Virus record (IMG/VR): IMGVR_UViG_3300023235_000008
Span: 166,060-230,059 of that record
Origin: a virus
DNA length: 64,000 bases
Strand: one strand, 5' to 3'
Below the pieces are notes generated by a model. The model was given only the letters and a program-made list of their open reading frames with translations. It was not told where the DNA came from and did not search any database. This document shows positions 52,251-61,895 of this stretch, piece by piece. Every line of letters begins with the position of its first letter. The first letter of the stretch is position 1. A program made the position numbers and the translations under genes.

Positions 52251-54542
52251 ATGAATGATCAGCAAGTACAAACCTTATTAAATACATTGAATGGTCTACC
52301 TGACCGCATTGTTAATGCAATGCAATCTGGTGGCACTCCCGGTGGCGGAAGCGGTGCGCCCGGAACACGTGATGGCGATAATGGTGCTGGTAATGCAGCC
52401 GCTGATTTAGAAAAAGCGATGCGTGATGCACAAAAAGGAACCAAGGGGTTACTCGGCGCATTCCATCAAGGCACGAAAGATTTATCACAGGACTTCGACC
52501 AGCTTGGGTCTAGCATGGATAGCGCATCATCGGCGATGGCTGACGGTTCCGGTGCGATCACCGCATCGTATAAAGCCATAACATCAACGGGTGGTGCGGT
52601 TGCATCATCGCTTTCGACAATGAAAGACGGTTTTATTGAAAATACCGAAATGGGTAGAAGGTTTGGTGAAAGACTAAAGGACAGCGATGGTAAATTAACT
52701 GGTTTTGGTAAGAGTTTAAAAGTCGCATCGATTGGTCTAACGCTTCTTTCTGGTATAGTCGGTTTTGTTGTTAGTCAACTTGGTGGAACATATGATGCAT
52801 TCAGAGATATGTCGTCGGCAGGTGCTACTTTCGGATCGTCGCTTTTGGGATTACGAGAAAGCGCAACCGCTAGTGGTCTTGGACTTAAAGAATTCACCAA
52901 ATATGTAACAACTAACGTTAAAGTATTGACACAACTAGGCGGAAGTGCATCGGGCGGCGCAAAGGCACTGGCAGAAGTTGGTAAAGAGATAAGAGATCAG
53001 GGTCTTACTCAATCATTTCGGGCAATGGGTATTAGTGCTAAAGAACAGTTAGAGGTATCGCAGGATTATATGCGTGTTGTTCAGATGACGGGATATTCAC
53101 AATCCCATTCTACTGCCGATGTTGCTAAGAAAAGTTTAGATTATGCCAAATCTTTGAAAATGCTAGGTGAACTAACGGGGGAGTCTGTCGAGGAACAGCG
53201 TAAAAACCAAGAAGCCCTTGCTATGGATACCGCATTCCGTGCTAAAATGCGGGGGATGAGTGCAGATGAAATCGCCAACTTTAAAGCGATGGAAGCGACC
53301 ATGAAAGCACAATTCGGCGACGTGGGTTCGCAAATGGCGAAGGAAATCATCGTTACAGGTAACGTTGCGAGTGAGGCAACTGCAACATTAGCAGCATTTT
53401 CGCCAGCTGCGACCCAACTTATGGATACGATGATGGCATCGCAAGGAAAAACTGCTAAAGAGTTTGCAGCGGCAATGCCGGGAATATTAAAAGGCATCGA
53501 AGGACAACTAAAAGAAGACCTTGATAATATGGCTGAGACTGCGATGCTAACAATTTACGGAAAAGAAGGTCCGATGGGAACACTTGATAAAATCTTTGTT
53601 CCTATGTCGGATGCTGCCGAAAGATTATCTAAAATGTCAGTTGAACAACTGGCAGAATCTAATGCTAATCTTGGAAAAGGCGGAGCGGCAATGGATGCAG
53701 CCGTAAAGGCGGCTGAAGCATTTGAAAAATTAATGGTTAAATTGCGTGAAGTTGGAACGGAGCTTTTTGAAAAAATATTCACCGCCGATAATGTTAGTGG
53801 TATGATTAGCTTCATTGATGGTATAAAGAATTTTGAACTAGGGTCTTGGGCTAAACTAATAACCGCTGTTGGAGTTCTTGGTGCTGCCTTTGTTGGATTG
53901 CCGATGATAATTTCAGGCATGGCGGCTAAAGCTATGATGGGCGGAATGGGCGGCGGAATGGGCGGCAGAATGGGCGGTCGTGGTAAATTTGGTAAACTTA
54001 AAAGTTTAGCAAAGGGTGCTTTTGGTCTTGGTCGTGCTGTCCTTGGAGGAACTGCTGCCGCTGGTGCTGCCGGTGCTGCTGGTGCTGCGGGGGCGGGTGC
54101 CGCTGGTGCCGGTGCTGGTGCCGGTGCTGGTGCTGCTGGTGCTGCGGCTAAAATAATAGGTGGCAAAATGCTTGCCAAAATCATACCGGGCGCCGCCGCT
54201 GCTTTTGCCATAAAAGACTTCATGGAAGGTGACTACACCGGGGCATTGCTAAACACTGCTGCCGCTGGTGCTAGTTTCATTCCCGGTGTAGGTACTGCGG
54301 CTGCACTCGGATTATCTGGTATTGATGCTATTCGAGAATCATTTTTCAATGACGATGAGGGTGCAGCAATCGCCGAGCAAAAGAAGGTGGCTGAAAACCA
54401 ATTGATAAGTCAATCTGCCCAAGAAAACTCACAGATGGATGTGCCTACCTTGATGGCCAAGTTGGTGACAATCCAAGAGGCAACTCTGCGACTACAACGT
54501 GAAGCCACCGACCACTTAGAAAATATCAAAAACGAGGTCTAA
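52251..54542 (+). CDS. Tail tape measure protein
   Basis: 763 residues from ATG 52251 (a GTG at 52212 would add 13 residues). A long helical protein with Gly/Ala-rich hydrophobic segments, including an uninterrupted Ala-Gly run at about residues 600-632 between basic segments and a membrane-like stretch (LGAAFVGLPMIISGMAAKAM). The length and repeat-poor helical sequence fit a tape measure, and the neighbours (chaperone-like gene with frameshift, portal) agree. T4's gp29 has 590 residues. It should set tail length and be ejected on infection. Confidence 0.75.
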   Translation: MNDQQVQTLLNTLNGLPDRIVNAMQSGGTPGGGSGAPGTRDGDNGAGNAAADLEKAMRDAQKGTKGLLGAFHQGTKDLSQDFDQLGSSMDSASSAMADGSGAITASYKAITSTGGAVASSLSTMKDGFIENTEMGRRFGERLKDSDGKLTGFGKSLKVASIGLTLLSGIVGFVVSQLGGTYDAFRDMSSAGATFGSSLLGLRESATASGLGLKEFTKYVTTNVKVLTQLGGSASGGAKALAEVGKEIRDQGLTQSFRAMGISAKEQLEVSQDYMRVVQMTGYSQSHSTADVAKKSLDYAKSLKMLGELTGESVEEQRKNQEALAMDTAFRAKMRGMSADEIANFKAMEATMKAQFGDVGSQMAKEIIVTGNVASEATATLAAFSPAATQLMDTMMASQGKTAKEFAAAMPGILKGIEGQLKEDLDNMAETAMLTIYGKEGPMGTLDKIFVPMSDAAERLSKMSVEQLAESNANLGKGGAAMDAAVKAAEAFEKLMVKLREVGTELFEKIFTADNVSGMISFIDGIKNFELGSWAKLITAVGVLGAAFVGLPMIISGMAAKAMMGGMGGGMGGRMGGRGKFGKLKSLAKGAFGLGRAVLGGTAAAGAAGAAGAAGAGAAGAGAGAGAGAAGAAAKIIGGKMLAKIIPGAAAAFAIKDFMEGDYTGALLNTAAAGASFIPGVGTAAALGLSGIDAIRESFFNDDEGAAIAEQKKVAENQLISQSAQENSQMDVPTLMAKLVTIQEATLRLQREATDHLENIKNEV

Positions 54543-54545
54543 ACA

Positions 54546-54553
54546 TATAAATA
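54546..54553 (+). promoter_or_regulatory. Late promoter of the portal/head gene cluster
   Basis: Perfect TATAAATA, 21 nt upstream of the gp20 ATG, with TAGGAAA as ribosome binding site between. Confidence 0.8.
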
Positions 54554-54574
54554 ACCCTATAGATAGGAAACAAT

Positions 54575-57517
54575 ATGAGTTGGCGTAAACACTTTAGAAC
54601 AGCAAATGCAAGCCCCCTTACTAATAATAGTCGGGGCAATGATTCATTTTCGCATAACAACTGGGCTTCCCAGTTACCAGAGGTTTATATTGGTCACCCA
54701 AATAGGGTCGAGCGATATGCCCAATATGAGAATATGGATAACGACAGTGAAGTAAACGCCGCACTGGATATTATCGCCGAGTTTTGTACACAAAAGAATG
54801 GTGATAACGGAACAGGGTTCGATATTCATTTTTATGAAGAAGCAACAGATTCTGAAATCAAGATTCTAAAAGAAGCCCTTATTAACTGGTGGAAAATTAA
54901 TAAATTCGAAACACGTTTGTTTAAAGCATTCCGTAATACTATTAAATATGGCGATCAAGTCTTTATCCGTGACCCCGATACACTAGAATGGTTCTGGGTT
55001 AATATGGAAGATGTCATTAAAGTAATCGTTAATGAAGGCGAAGGCAAAGCACCCGAGCAATACGTGGTTAGAAACATCAATCCAAACTTCGAAAGCTTAA
55101 CAGCAACGCAACGAACACACCAAGATCAAGTAGCTGGACAGACATCAAGCGGAACATCCGTTAATCAAAGCTACCAACAATCAAGTGCAGCAAATGGTAG
55201 CAGTGGTGGATCACGATTTGAAAATCAAATCAATGAATTCGCAGTCGATGCTGAACATATTGTTCATTGTTCACTAACCGAAGGCATGGATGTATCTTGG
55301 CCATTTGGTAATAGTATTTTGGAACGTATTTTCAAGGTATATAAACAAAAAGAACTACTAGAAGACGCACTTCTTATCTATCGTATCCAACGTGCACCTG
55401 AACGCCGAGTATTCAAAGTAGATGTTGGTAATATGCCATCACATATGGCTATGGCGTTTGTTGAGCGTGTGAAAAACGAAATTCACCAGAAGCGTCTGCC
55501 GTCACAAAGCGGTGGAAACAATATGATGGATGCTACATATAATCCACTATGTTTAGATTTGAGTACCAGAATTCCGTTATTGGATGGTAGGACGCTATCA
55601 CTTAATCATATTATTGATGAATTTAATGAAGGTAAGGAAAATTGGGTTTATTCTACTAATCCAGAAAATGGCGAAATAGTTCCCGGTCCAGTATCATGGG
55701 CTGGTATTACCAGAGAGAATGCGGAAGTAGTTAAATTAACTTTTGATAACGGCGAGACATTGACATGTACCCCCGATCATAAAATTCCAGTATTAGGAAA
55801 AGGATTTGTTAGTGCATCCGAACTAACTGCCGATGATAGTTTAATTTCACATAATACACAACAAACACCCATTACGACTGGAAAAAAACATAAAGATAAA
55901 ACATATACACAGGTGTTTGATCATAACAAGAAAAACTGGATTTATGTTCATAGAATGGTTGCTAATTTTATGAAGAATAAAACTCTTCATGAAGAGTTTA
56001 CATACTTGGACGAAAATATAAATTTATCTAAAAATACCATTCATCATAAGGATTATACAAGAAATAACAATAATCCAAGTAACTTATGCTTTATGAATAA
56101 AGAAGATCATATTAAGTTTCATAGTGAAAATAATTTCTGGAATGTTGTGTCAGATGCCGAGGCAGCACGTATCAAAAATAAGATATCTATTAAAACCAAA
56201 CGTAACTGGGATAATATGAATTCTATTGATAAAGCTGTGGCAGTTAATGATATGCGAACTATTCAACAGAAAGCAGTATGGATGCGCAAAAATGATCCTG
56301 AAACTAAGGCATCTTATGCCAAAAATATGTCTGCATCTCAAAAAATACGCATGAAAGAAAATCCAAAGGCATTAGCGCAATTACTCAAAAATGCTGAAAA
56401 TAGAGTTCCGTTTAATAATCAAGAGATGGTTTTAACACAGCAAATGTTAGGCAGAGTTGTTAGTATTATAGTAAAAAATAATACCACCACAAAAACTGAA
56501 GTTTTAAAGTTATGCGATGCTGATTCCATATTAATGAATATGTTTAGAGATGCTAATCCCAAAACAAAAAGATTATGTAAAATTGATTTTGACAAATGGG
56601 GATATAGTAAAATGGACAAACTTATAACCCAAGAAGGTTATAGTAATTGGAAAGATTTTACTAAAAAAGTTAGTCAATATAACCATAAAGTAGTGTCAAT
56701 TGAGTATTTGGAAGAGACAATGGATGTTGGCACGATTACAGTTGATGGACTAGAAGAATATCATAACTATCATACTTTTGCTATTGATGCCGGAATATAT
56801 GTTAAGAATTCAACAAATGAAGATTATTTCTTCCCCGTAACATCGGATGGTCGTGGTTCATCGGTTGATGTTCTACCGGGTGGACAAAATCTCGGTGAAA
56901 TTAATGATTTGCTTTACTTTAATAATAAATTATTGCGTGGATTACGTATACCGTCATCATATCTACCTACGGGACCAGACGAAGGTTCGCAAACATACAA
57001 TGATGGTCGTATGGGAACCGCATTGATTCAAGAAAAGACGTTCAATGACTACTGTATTCGTCTTCAAAATATGCTTGCACCATCATTTGACCAAGAGTTT
57101 AAGGTATTTTTACAAGAACGTGGATACAATATTGATAACTCAATCTTTGATTTACGTTTCAATGAACCACAAAACTTCTCAGCGTATCGTGAAGTAGAAG
57201 TAGATAGCAACCGTATCGGAACATTTACACAGCTTCTTGAAGTGCAGGGAATGTCATTGCGTTTCTTACAAAAGCGTTATCTTGGTCTTTCAGAAGAAGA
57301 AATGCAAGAAAATGACCGTATGTGGCGTGAAGAAAACGTCGAGTCTGAAGCAACACCTGTAACTGGCGACAGTATGCGTGGGCTTGGTATGAGTCCGGGT
57401 GGATTTAATGCTGATATGGACATTGCAGACCCTGATCAACCAGACTTTGGCGGTGATGAAATGGGCGAGATGGGTGGACCAGAAGGCGACGACATGGATG
57501 CTGACCTAGAATTGTAA
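54575..57517 (+). CDS. 20: Portal vertex protein gp20, interrupted by an intein
   Basis: 980 residues in total; spliced 560 (T4: 524). The exteins show portal blocks: NWASQLPEVYIGHPNRVERY, DNDSEVNAALDIIAEFCTQK, IYRIQRAPERRVFKVDVGNM, and after the intein EDYFFPVTSDGRGSSVDVLP and GGQNLGEINDL. The C-terminal 60 residues are acidic. gp20 is the dodecameric DNA gate that nucleates head assembly. Intein at residues 326-745, inserted in the most conserved stretch. Confidence 0.93.
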   Translation: MSWRKHFRTANASPLTNNSRGNDSFSHNNWASQLPEVYIGHPNRVERYAQYENMDNDSEVNAALDIIAEFCTQKNGDNGTGFDIHFYEEATDSEIKILKEALINWWKINKFETRLFKAFRNTIKYGDQVFIRDPDTLEWFWVNMEDVIKVIVNEGEGKAPEQYVVRNINPNFESLTATQRTHQDQVAGQTSSGTSVNQSYQQSSAANGSSGGSRFENQINEFAVDAEHIVHCSLTEGMDVSWPFGNSILERIFKVYKQKELLEDALLIYRIQRAPERRVFKVDVGNMPSHMAMAFVERVKNEIHQKRLPSQSGGNNMMDATYNPLCLDLSTRIPLLDGRTLSLNHIIDEFNEGKENWVYSTNPENGEIVPGPVSWAGITRENAEVVKLTFDNGETLTCTPDHKIPVLGKGFVSASELTADDSLISHNTQQTPITTGKKHKDKTYTQVFDHNKKNWIYVHRMVANFMKNKTLHEEFTYLDENINLSKNTIHHKDYTRNNNNPSNLCFMNKEDHIKFHSENNFWNVVSDAEAARIKNKISIKTKRNWDNMNSIDKAVAVNDMRTIQQKAVWMRKNDPETKASYAKNMSASQKIRMKENPKALAQLLKNAENRVPFNNQEMVLTQQMLGRVVSIIVKNNTTTKTEVLKLCDADSILMNMFRDANPKTKRLCKIDFDKWGYSKMDKLITQEGYSNWKDFTKKVSQYNHKVVSIEYLEETMDVGTITVDGLEEYHNYHTFAIDAGIYVKNSTNEDYFFPVTSDGRGSSVDVLPGGQNLGEINDLLYFNNKLLRGLRIPSSYLPTGPDEGSQTYNDGRMGTALIQEKTFNDYCIRLQNMLAPSFDQEFKVFLQERGYNIDNSIFDLRFNEPQNFSAYREVEVDSNRIGTFTQLLEVQGMSLRFLQKRYLGLSEEEMQENDRMWREENVESEATPVTGDSMRGLGMSPGGFNADMDIADPDQPDFGGDEMGEMGGPEGDDMDADLEL
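55550..56809 (+). mobile_element. Intein with HNH endonuclease in gp20
   Basis: 420 residues. Cys1 with block A (CLDLSTRIPLLDGRTLSLNH), block B TCTPDHKIP, an HNH-type insert (TIHHKDYTRNNNNPSNLCFM then NKEDHIKFH), block F (TVDGLEEYHNYHTFAIDAGI) and a terminal YVKN before extein Ser. A long basic segment after the HNH core probably binds DNA. Independent of the gp55 intein in endonuclease type. Confidence 0.9.
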
Positions 57518-57548
57518 TCTTTGATAAATAAAAGAAAGGGGATTACCG

Positions 57549-57779
57549 ATGCAGTTGCACGAAGTTTTTTCAAGAACAGATGATAATGAAGATTACCGTG
57601 ACGATGCGGAGGACGGATCACGTCGAAAGAAAAGTGATACCCGTAAGACTCGTTTAACCCTTTCACATATTAATAAACTTCGCATTATGAATGATACGCG
57701 AACACTCGAACAAGAAGAAAAAATAAAACAAGTCCAACAACAATATAAGAAACCAGTCGAAGACTCCGCTGGATTGTAA
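57549..57779 (+). CDS. Small head-cluster protein (gp67 position)
   Basis: 76 residues. The charged core DTRKTRLTLSHINKLRIMND is conserved, as I recall, in small proteins between gp20 and the prohead genes of T4-like phages. AAGGGG lies upstream and a GATAAATA late box precedes it. T4 has the prohead core protein gp67 here; direct homology is not demonstrated. Confidence 0.7.
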   Translation: MQLHEVFSRTDDNEDYRDDAEDGSRRKKSDTRKTRLTLSHINKLRIMNDTRTLEQEEKIKQVQQQYKKPVEDSAGL

Positions 57780-57783
57780 ATTT

Positions 57784-57813
57784 ACTCCAAAATCACGTTT
57801 TTTGGGGCTTTTG
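57784..57813 (+). terminator. Possible terminator hairpin
   Basis: TCCAAAA and TTTTGGG arms around TCACGTT, followed by GCTTTTG; weak. Confidence 0.4.
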
Positions 57814-57893
57814 ATAAATAAATATACGGTTAATAGTAAATACCTGTATAGAAGAAGCCCTATTATAAAAACCTTAAAGGAGTTTAAATTATT

Positions 57894-58784
57894 ATGAGCA
57901 AGTTTGAAAAATTAATTGAATACGTTGTGAACGAAGACATGGAAAAAGCCCGTGCGCTTTTCCACGATCTATGCGTAGAAAAATCCCGTGACATTTATGA
58001 GAATCTTCTCGATGAAGAAGACCTTGATGAAGCTGAAGAAGCTGACGAAGAAGTTACTGAATCAGATGATGAAGACGAAGATGATAAAGAAGAAGTAGAA
58101 GAATCTTTTATGGACGAAGATTCTGACAATCTTCCTGTTGACCAATTCATTGATGATATCGAAGCTGATGAAGCTGGTATGTCAATGGAAGGCGAAGACG
58201 ATTTCGGCGATGACGAAGCAACATTCGGCGATGACGAAATGGGCGGCGAAGATGATATTGAAGATCGTATCGTAGACGTTGAAGACGCACTTGACGAACT
58301 AGAAGCAAAATTTAACGAGATTGTTGATGGTGGCGAATATGGCGACGACGAAGGCGACGATATGGGAATGGAATTCGGCGACGATGAAGACGGTATGGGC
58401 GACGAAGATTTCGGTGACGAAGAAAGTGGCGAAATGGATTTTGATTCTGAAGAAGATGATGATGAAATGGAAGAAACATTTGTTCGTGAATACACAGAAA
58501 AAGTTGACACACCTTCTAATAGTGCTCGTGAAGTTGGTACAGGCAAAGGCATCACTGTTAATAACAAAGATGTTGTAGCTAAAAAGCGTGAAAAAGGTTC
58601 AATCGACATTGGACGTGGTAGCAAGACGGAAGGTTCTAAGCCATCAGTAGGTAAATATGCTGACGGAATGGACCCACGTGCTGTTGGCAAGAAAAATGGC
58701 GACGGTCCAAAAACCGCTGCACCAGCAACAAAAAGCGAAGACCCCGGCAAAGGCAAGGGTCCAGTAGCTAAGAGTCACAAGTAA
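57894..58784 (+). CDS. Acidic prohead core protein (gp68 position)
   Basis: 296 residues, about a third Asp/Glu in the middle part, with a Lys/Pro/Gly-rich C-terminus. The N-terminus (MSKFEKLIEYVVNEDMEKAR then ALFHDLCVEKSRDIYENLL) is the conserved part, as in gp68-like core proteins of cyanophage-type T4 relatives. Probably part of the internal scaffold and cleaved by gp21. AAAGGAG 12 nt upstream; GATAAATA late box 70 nt upstream. Confidence 0.75.
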   Translation: MSKFEKLIEYVVNEDMEKARALFHDLCVEKSRDIYENLLDEEDLDEAEEADEEVTESDDEDEDDKEEVEESFMDEDSDNLPVDQFIDDIEADEAGMSMEGEDDFGDDEATFGDDEMGGEDDIEDRIVDVEDALDELEAKFNEIVDGGEYGDDEGDDMGMEFGDDEDGMGDEDFGDEESGEMDFDSEEDDDEMEETFVREYTEKVDTPSNSAREVGTGKGITVNNKDVVAKKREKGSIDIGRGSKTEGSKPSVGKYADGMDPRAVGKKNGDGPKTAAPATKSEDPGKGKGPVAKSHK

Positions 58785-58814
58785 AAGACTCCTAACGGAG
58801 AGGAAAAATATAGA

Positions 58815-59450
58815 ATGGCTTCTTATTTGAGAGAAAACCTTACCTTCAAACAAGCGCAGATCGTCGTTGAAACTGCGAATGAAGGTAAGGAACTCTTTAT
58901 GAAAGGTATATGTATTCAAGGCGATCAACTGAACGCTAATAAACGTGTATACCCGACTAACGAGATTTCCGGTGCTGTAGTACAGATCACCGAAAGATTA
59001 AAGCAAGGTGAATCAGTTCTTGGCGAAGTAGACCATCCTGATGACCTGCAAGTTAACCTAGACCGAGTGTCCCACATGATTGAATCAATGTGGATGGAAG
59101 GCAACGATGGTTACGGTAAACTAAAAATTATTCCTACTCCAATGGGCAAGCTTGTCCAAACAATGTTGGAGTCAGGGGTTAAATTGGGCGTTTCATCCAG
59201 AGGTTCTGGAAACGTTAACGAAAGCGACGGAAAAGTTTCTGACTTCGAAATCGTAACCGTTGATGTTGTTGCCCAACCAAGCGCACCAGATGCATATCCA
59301 ACAGCTATCTACGAAGGGCTAATGAATATGCGAGGTGGACACAGAGTTCTGGAAATCGCCAAAGCTACCGGCGAAGATCAAAAAGTCCAGAAATATCTAA
59401 AAGAAGGCGTTCTGCGCCTTATCAAAGACCTAAAACTAGGAGACAAATAA
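58815..59450 (+). CDS. 21: Prohead core protease gp21
   Basis: 211 residues (T4: 212). Serine protease of the herpes-type fold: GEVDHPDDLQV holds the catalytic His and GVKLGVSSRGSG the Ser. It cleaves scaffold and capsid proteins during head maturation. Preceded by GGAGAGG; two bases separate it from gp22. Confidence 0.93.
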   Translation: MASYLRENLTFKQAQIVVETANEGKELFMKGICIQGDQLNANKRVYPTNEISGAVVQITERLKQGESVLGEVDHPDDLQVNLDRVSHMIESMWMEGNDGYGKLKIIPTPMGKLVQTMLESGVKLGVSSRGSGNVNESDGKVSDFEIVTVDVVAQPSAPDAYPTAIYEGLMNMRGGHRVLEIAKATGEDQKVQKYLKEGVLRLIKDLKLGDK

Positions 59451-60545
59451 ATGTTTGAGGCTCTAAAACCATTACTAGAAAGTGATATCGTCAATGAAGA
59501 AACTCGCCAAGCAATTCAAGAAGCTTGGGAACAAAAGGTTGGTGAAATTACTGAGCAAAATAAAGCGGAACTCCGTGAAGAATTTGCTCAAAAGTATCAG
59601 CACGATAAGTCTGTAATGGTTGAAGCTCTTGACACAATGGTAACTGAAAGTCTTAACGATGAATTAAAACAAATCGTTAAAGAAAAGAAGGCTCTATCCG
59701 AAGACCGTGTACGTTTCGCCAGTAAAATGACGGAATCTGCAAAGCGTTTTGACCAGTTCATGGTTTCTAAACTAGCTGAAGAAATTAAAGAACTACGTTC
59801 AGACCGAAAGGTTCAAGTGGAAGCACTCGCTAAATTCGAAGACTTTATGGTTCAAGCACTAGCTGAAGAAATTGAAGAATTCCAAGTTGATAAAAAAGAC
59901 CTAGCTGAAACAAAAGTTAAACTAGTTTCAGAAGCTAAGTCAAAAATGAAATCAATGCAAAAAGAATTCATCAAGCGTTCAGCGAAATTGGTTGAAACCG
60001 CAGTTTCCAAAAATCTTACACGTGAATTATCACAGTTGAAAGAAGATATCCAAGCTTCACGCAAGAACGATTTCGGTCGCCGCTTGTTCGAAGCCTTTGC
60101 TACCGAATTCGGTGCATCGCATCTTAATACAAATGTGGAAATGAAAAAGCTCGAAAAGAAACTAGCAGAAAAAGAAGCAATGATCAGTGAATCAACTGAA
60201 AAAGCTTCAAAAACTGCTCGCCTACTAGAAAGCAAAGATCGTGAACTACGTTTAACACAAGATCGTATCGAACGTAGTAAGGTTTTGTCAGAACTTTTAC
60301 AACCATTAAATCGAGACAAAGCAAATGCTATGAAAAGCCTACTTGAGTCAGTTGACACAGGTAAACTTAGAACAGCATTCGATAAATATCTACCAGCCCT
60401 ACTTAACGAAACACGTAAACCTAAAGCTAAAACGCTTAACGAAAGTTCACAAGTTCGAGAAGTAACCGGGGATAAAAAACAAAAAGCGCCAGAAGCAGAC
60501 GTTGTTGAATTAGACAGCATCCGTAAACTGGCAGGCATTAACTAA
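59451..60545 (+). CDS. 22: Prohead scaffold protein gp22
   Basis: 364 residues (T4: 269), almost entirely charged alpha-helix/coiled coil. Starts MFEALKPLLESDIVNEETRQ, the usual gp22 beginning. It lies between protease and capsid as in T4. It forms the prohead core with the preceding proteins and is degraded by gp21. Contains an internal duplication-like pair (KRFDQFMVSKLAEEIKELRS and AKFEDFMVQALAEEIEEFQV). Confidence 0.9.
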   Translation: MFEALKPLLESDIVNEETRQAIQEAWEQKVGEITEQNKAELREEFAQKYQHDKSVMVEALDTMVTESLNDELKQIVKEKKALSEDRVRFASKMTESAKRFDQFMVSKLAEEIKELRSDRKVQVEALAKFEDFMVQALAEEIEEFQVDKKDLAETKVKLVSEAKSKMKSMQKEFIKRSAKLVETAVSKNLTRELSQLKEDIQASRKNDFGRRLFEAFATEFGASHLNTNVEMKKLEKKLAEKEAMISESTEKASKTARLLESKDRELRLTQDRIERSKVLSELLQPLNRDKANAMKSLLESVDTGKLRTAFDKYLPALLNETRKPKAKTLNESSQVREVTGDKKQKAPEADVVELDSIRKLAGIN

Positions 60546-60558
60546 CAGGAGACAAAAA

Positions 60559-61752
60559 ATGTCACAGCCACTATTAGAAAGCCGTTGGAACGAGACAAAA
60601 GGCACGTTGCTTGAAGGTCTTGACGGAACAGCACGCAAGAATATGTCAATGATTCTTGAAAATACAAAAAAGCAGCTTCTTAACGAAACTGCAACAGTGG
60701 GCGGAACAGCCCATGGTAACATCGCAACACTAAACCGTGTGATCCTTCCGGTCATTCGTCGTGTGATGCCAACCGTTATCGCTAACGAACTTGTAGGCGT
60801 TCAGCCAATGCAAGGTCCAGTAGCACAAATTCACACGCTACGTGTACGTTATGCTGACACAGTTACTTCAACTGGTTCAACAGGCGCAACAGCTGGTGAA
60901 GAAGCACTATCACCATTCAAAATTGCAACCGCTTATTCTGGTGCAGATACGACTACAGATGCGAACAACGCTGGACGTGCAGCTAATACTGCTACTCTAG
61001 AAGGTGATCCGGGTCAGCGTATGTCTATCCAAATCATGAAGCAGCCTGTTGAAGCTAAAACTCGTAAGCTTGCAGCACGTTGGACTTTTGAAGCAGCTCA
61101 AGACGCAGATGCAATGCATGGTATCGATATCGAAGCAGAAGTAATGGCAGCACTTGCTCAAGAAATTACTTCAGAAATCGATCAAGAAATCATTTCTTCG
61201 CTTCGTGCACTAGCAGCAACAGAATACACATATAACCAAGCGGCAGTGTCCGGTACAGCAACTTATGTTGGTGACGAACACGCAGCTCTTGCAGTTCTTA
61301 TTAACCGTATGGCTAACAAGATCGGTCAGCGCACACGTCGTGGTCTAGGTAACTGGGCAGTCGTTTCCCCAGAAATGCTTACAGTTCTTCAAAGCGCAAG
61401 CACATCAGCTTTCGCTCGTACAACTGAAGGTACTTTCGAAGGTCCAACTAACCAGAAATTCGTTGGTACGCTTAACAGCACAATGAAAATCTACGTAGAC
61501 ACATATGCAGCAGATACTACACCAGTTCTTGTTGGATATAAAGGTTCTTCTGAAGCAGATGCAGCAGCATTCTATTGCCCGTATATTCCTCTTATGAGTT
61601 CTGGTACAGTTCTAGACCCAAGCACATTCGAACCAGTAGTTAGCTTTATGACAAGATACGGATATGTGGAATTAACGAACTCTTCCAGTAGCTTTGGTAA
61701 TGCTGGCGATTATTTGGGCGAAATTGCCGTAAGTAATATTTCGTTTAGCTAA
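60559..61752 (+). CDS. 23: Major capsid protein gp23
   Basis: 397 residues, shorter than T4 gp23 (521), as in marine T4-like phages. Conserved blocks: RVILPVIRRVMPTVIANELV, GVQPMQGPVAQIHTLRVRY, VEAKTRKLAARWTFEAAQDA and NKIGQRTRRGLGNWAVVSPE. Strong ribosome binding site (AGGAGA). HK97-fold. The N-terminal 55 residues should be removed by gp21. A terminator follows 54 nt downstream. Confidence 0.96.
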   Translation: MSQPLLESRWNETKGTLLEGLDGTARKNMSMILENTKKQLLNETATVGGTAHGNIATLNRVILPVIRRVMPTVIANELVGVQPMQGPVAQIHTLRVRYADTVTSTGSTGATAGEEALSPFKIATAYSGADTTTDANNAGRAANTATLEGDPGQRMSIQIMKQPVEAKTRKLAARWTFEAAQDADAMHGIDIEAEVMAALAQEITSEIDQEIISSLRALAATEYTYNQAAVSGTATYVGDEHAALAVLINRMANKIGQRTRRGLGNWAVVSPEMLTVLQSASTSAFARTTEGTFEGPTNQKFVGTLNSTMKIYVDTYAADTTPVLVGYKGSSEADAAAFYCPYIPLMSSGTVLDPSTFEPVVSFMTRYGYVELTNSSSSFGNAGDYLGEIAVSNISFS

Positions 61753-61805
61753 GGCTATACGCAATAAAGTTACGCAGTTTTACTTAGATAAGACACAAAA
61801 GATTA

Positions 61806-61834
61806 GGGAGAGCCTTCGGGTTCTCCCTTTTTTT
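61806..61834 (+). terminator. Strong intrinsic terminator after gp23
   Basis: GGGAGAGCC-TTCG-GGTTCTCCC followed by seven T. Confidence 0.95.
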
Positions 61835-61895
61835 ATATAGATTTTTATATCCACCTGCGTTATAATGATAAATAAGTATATAACAAAGGAATATA

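Noticed and set aside
53555-58756. Long minus-strand frames opposite the tape measure and acidic core genes (Ala/Pro- and Ser-rich)
   Set aside because: Their composition is the reverse complement of Ala-Gly and Asp/Glu repeats; shadows of real plus-strand genes.
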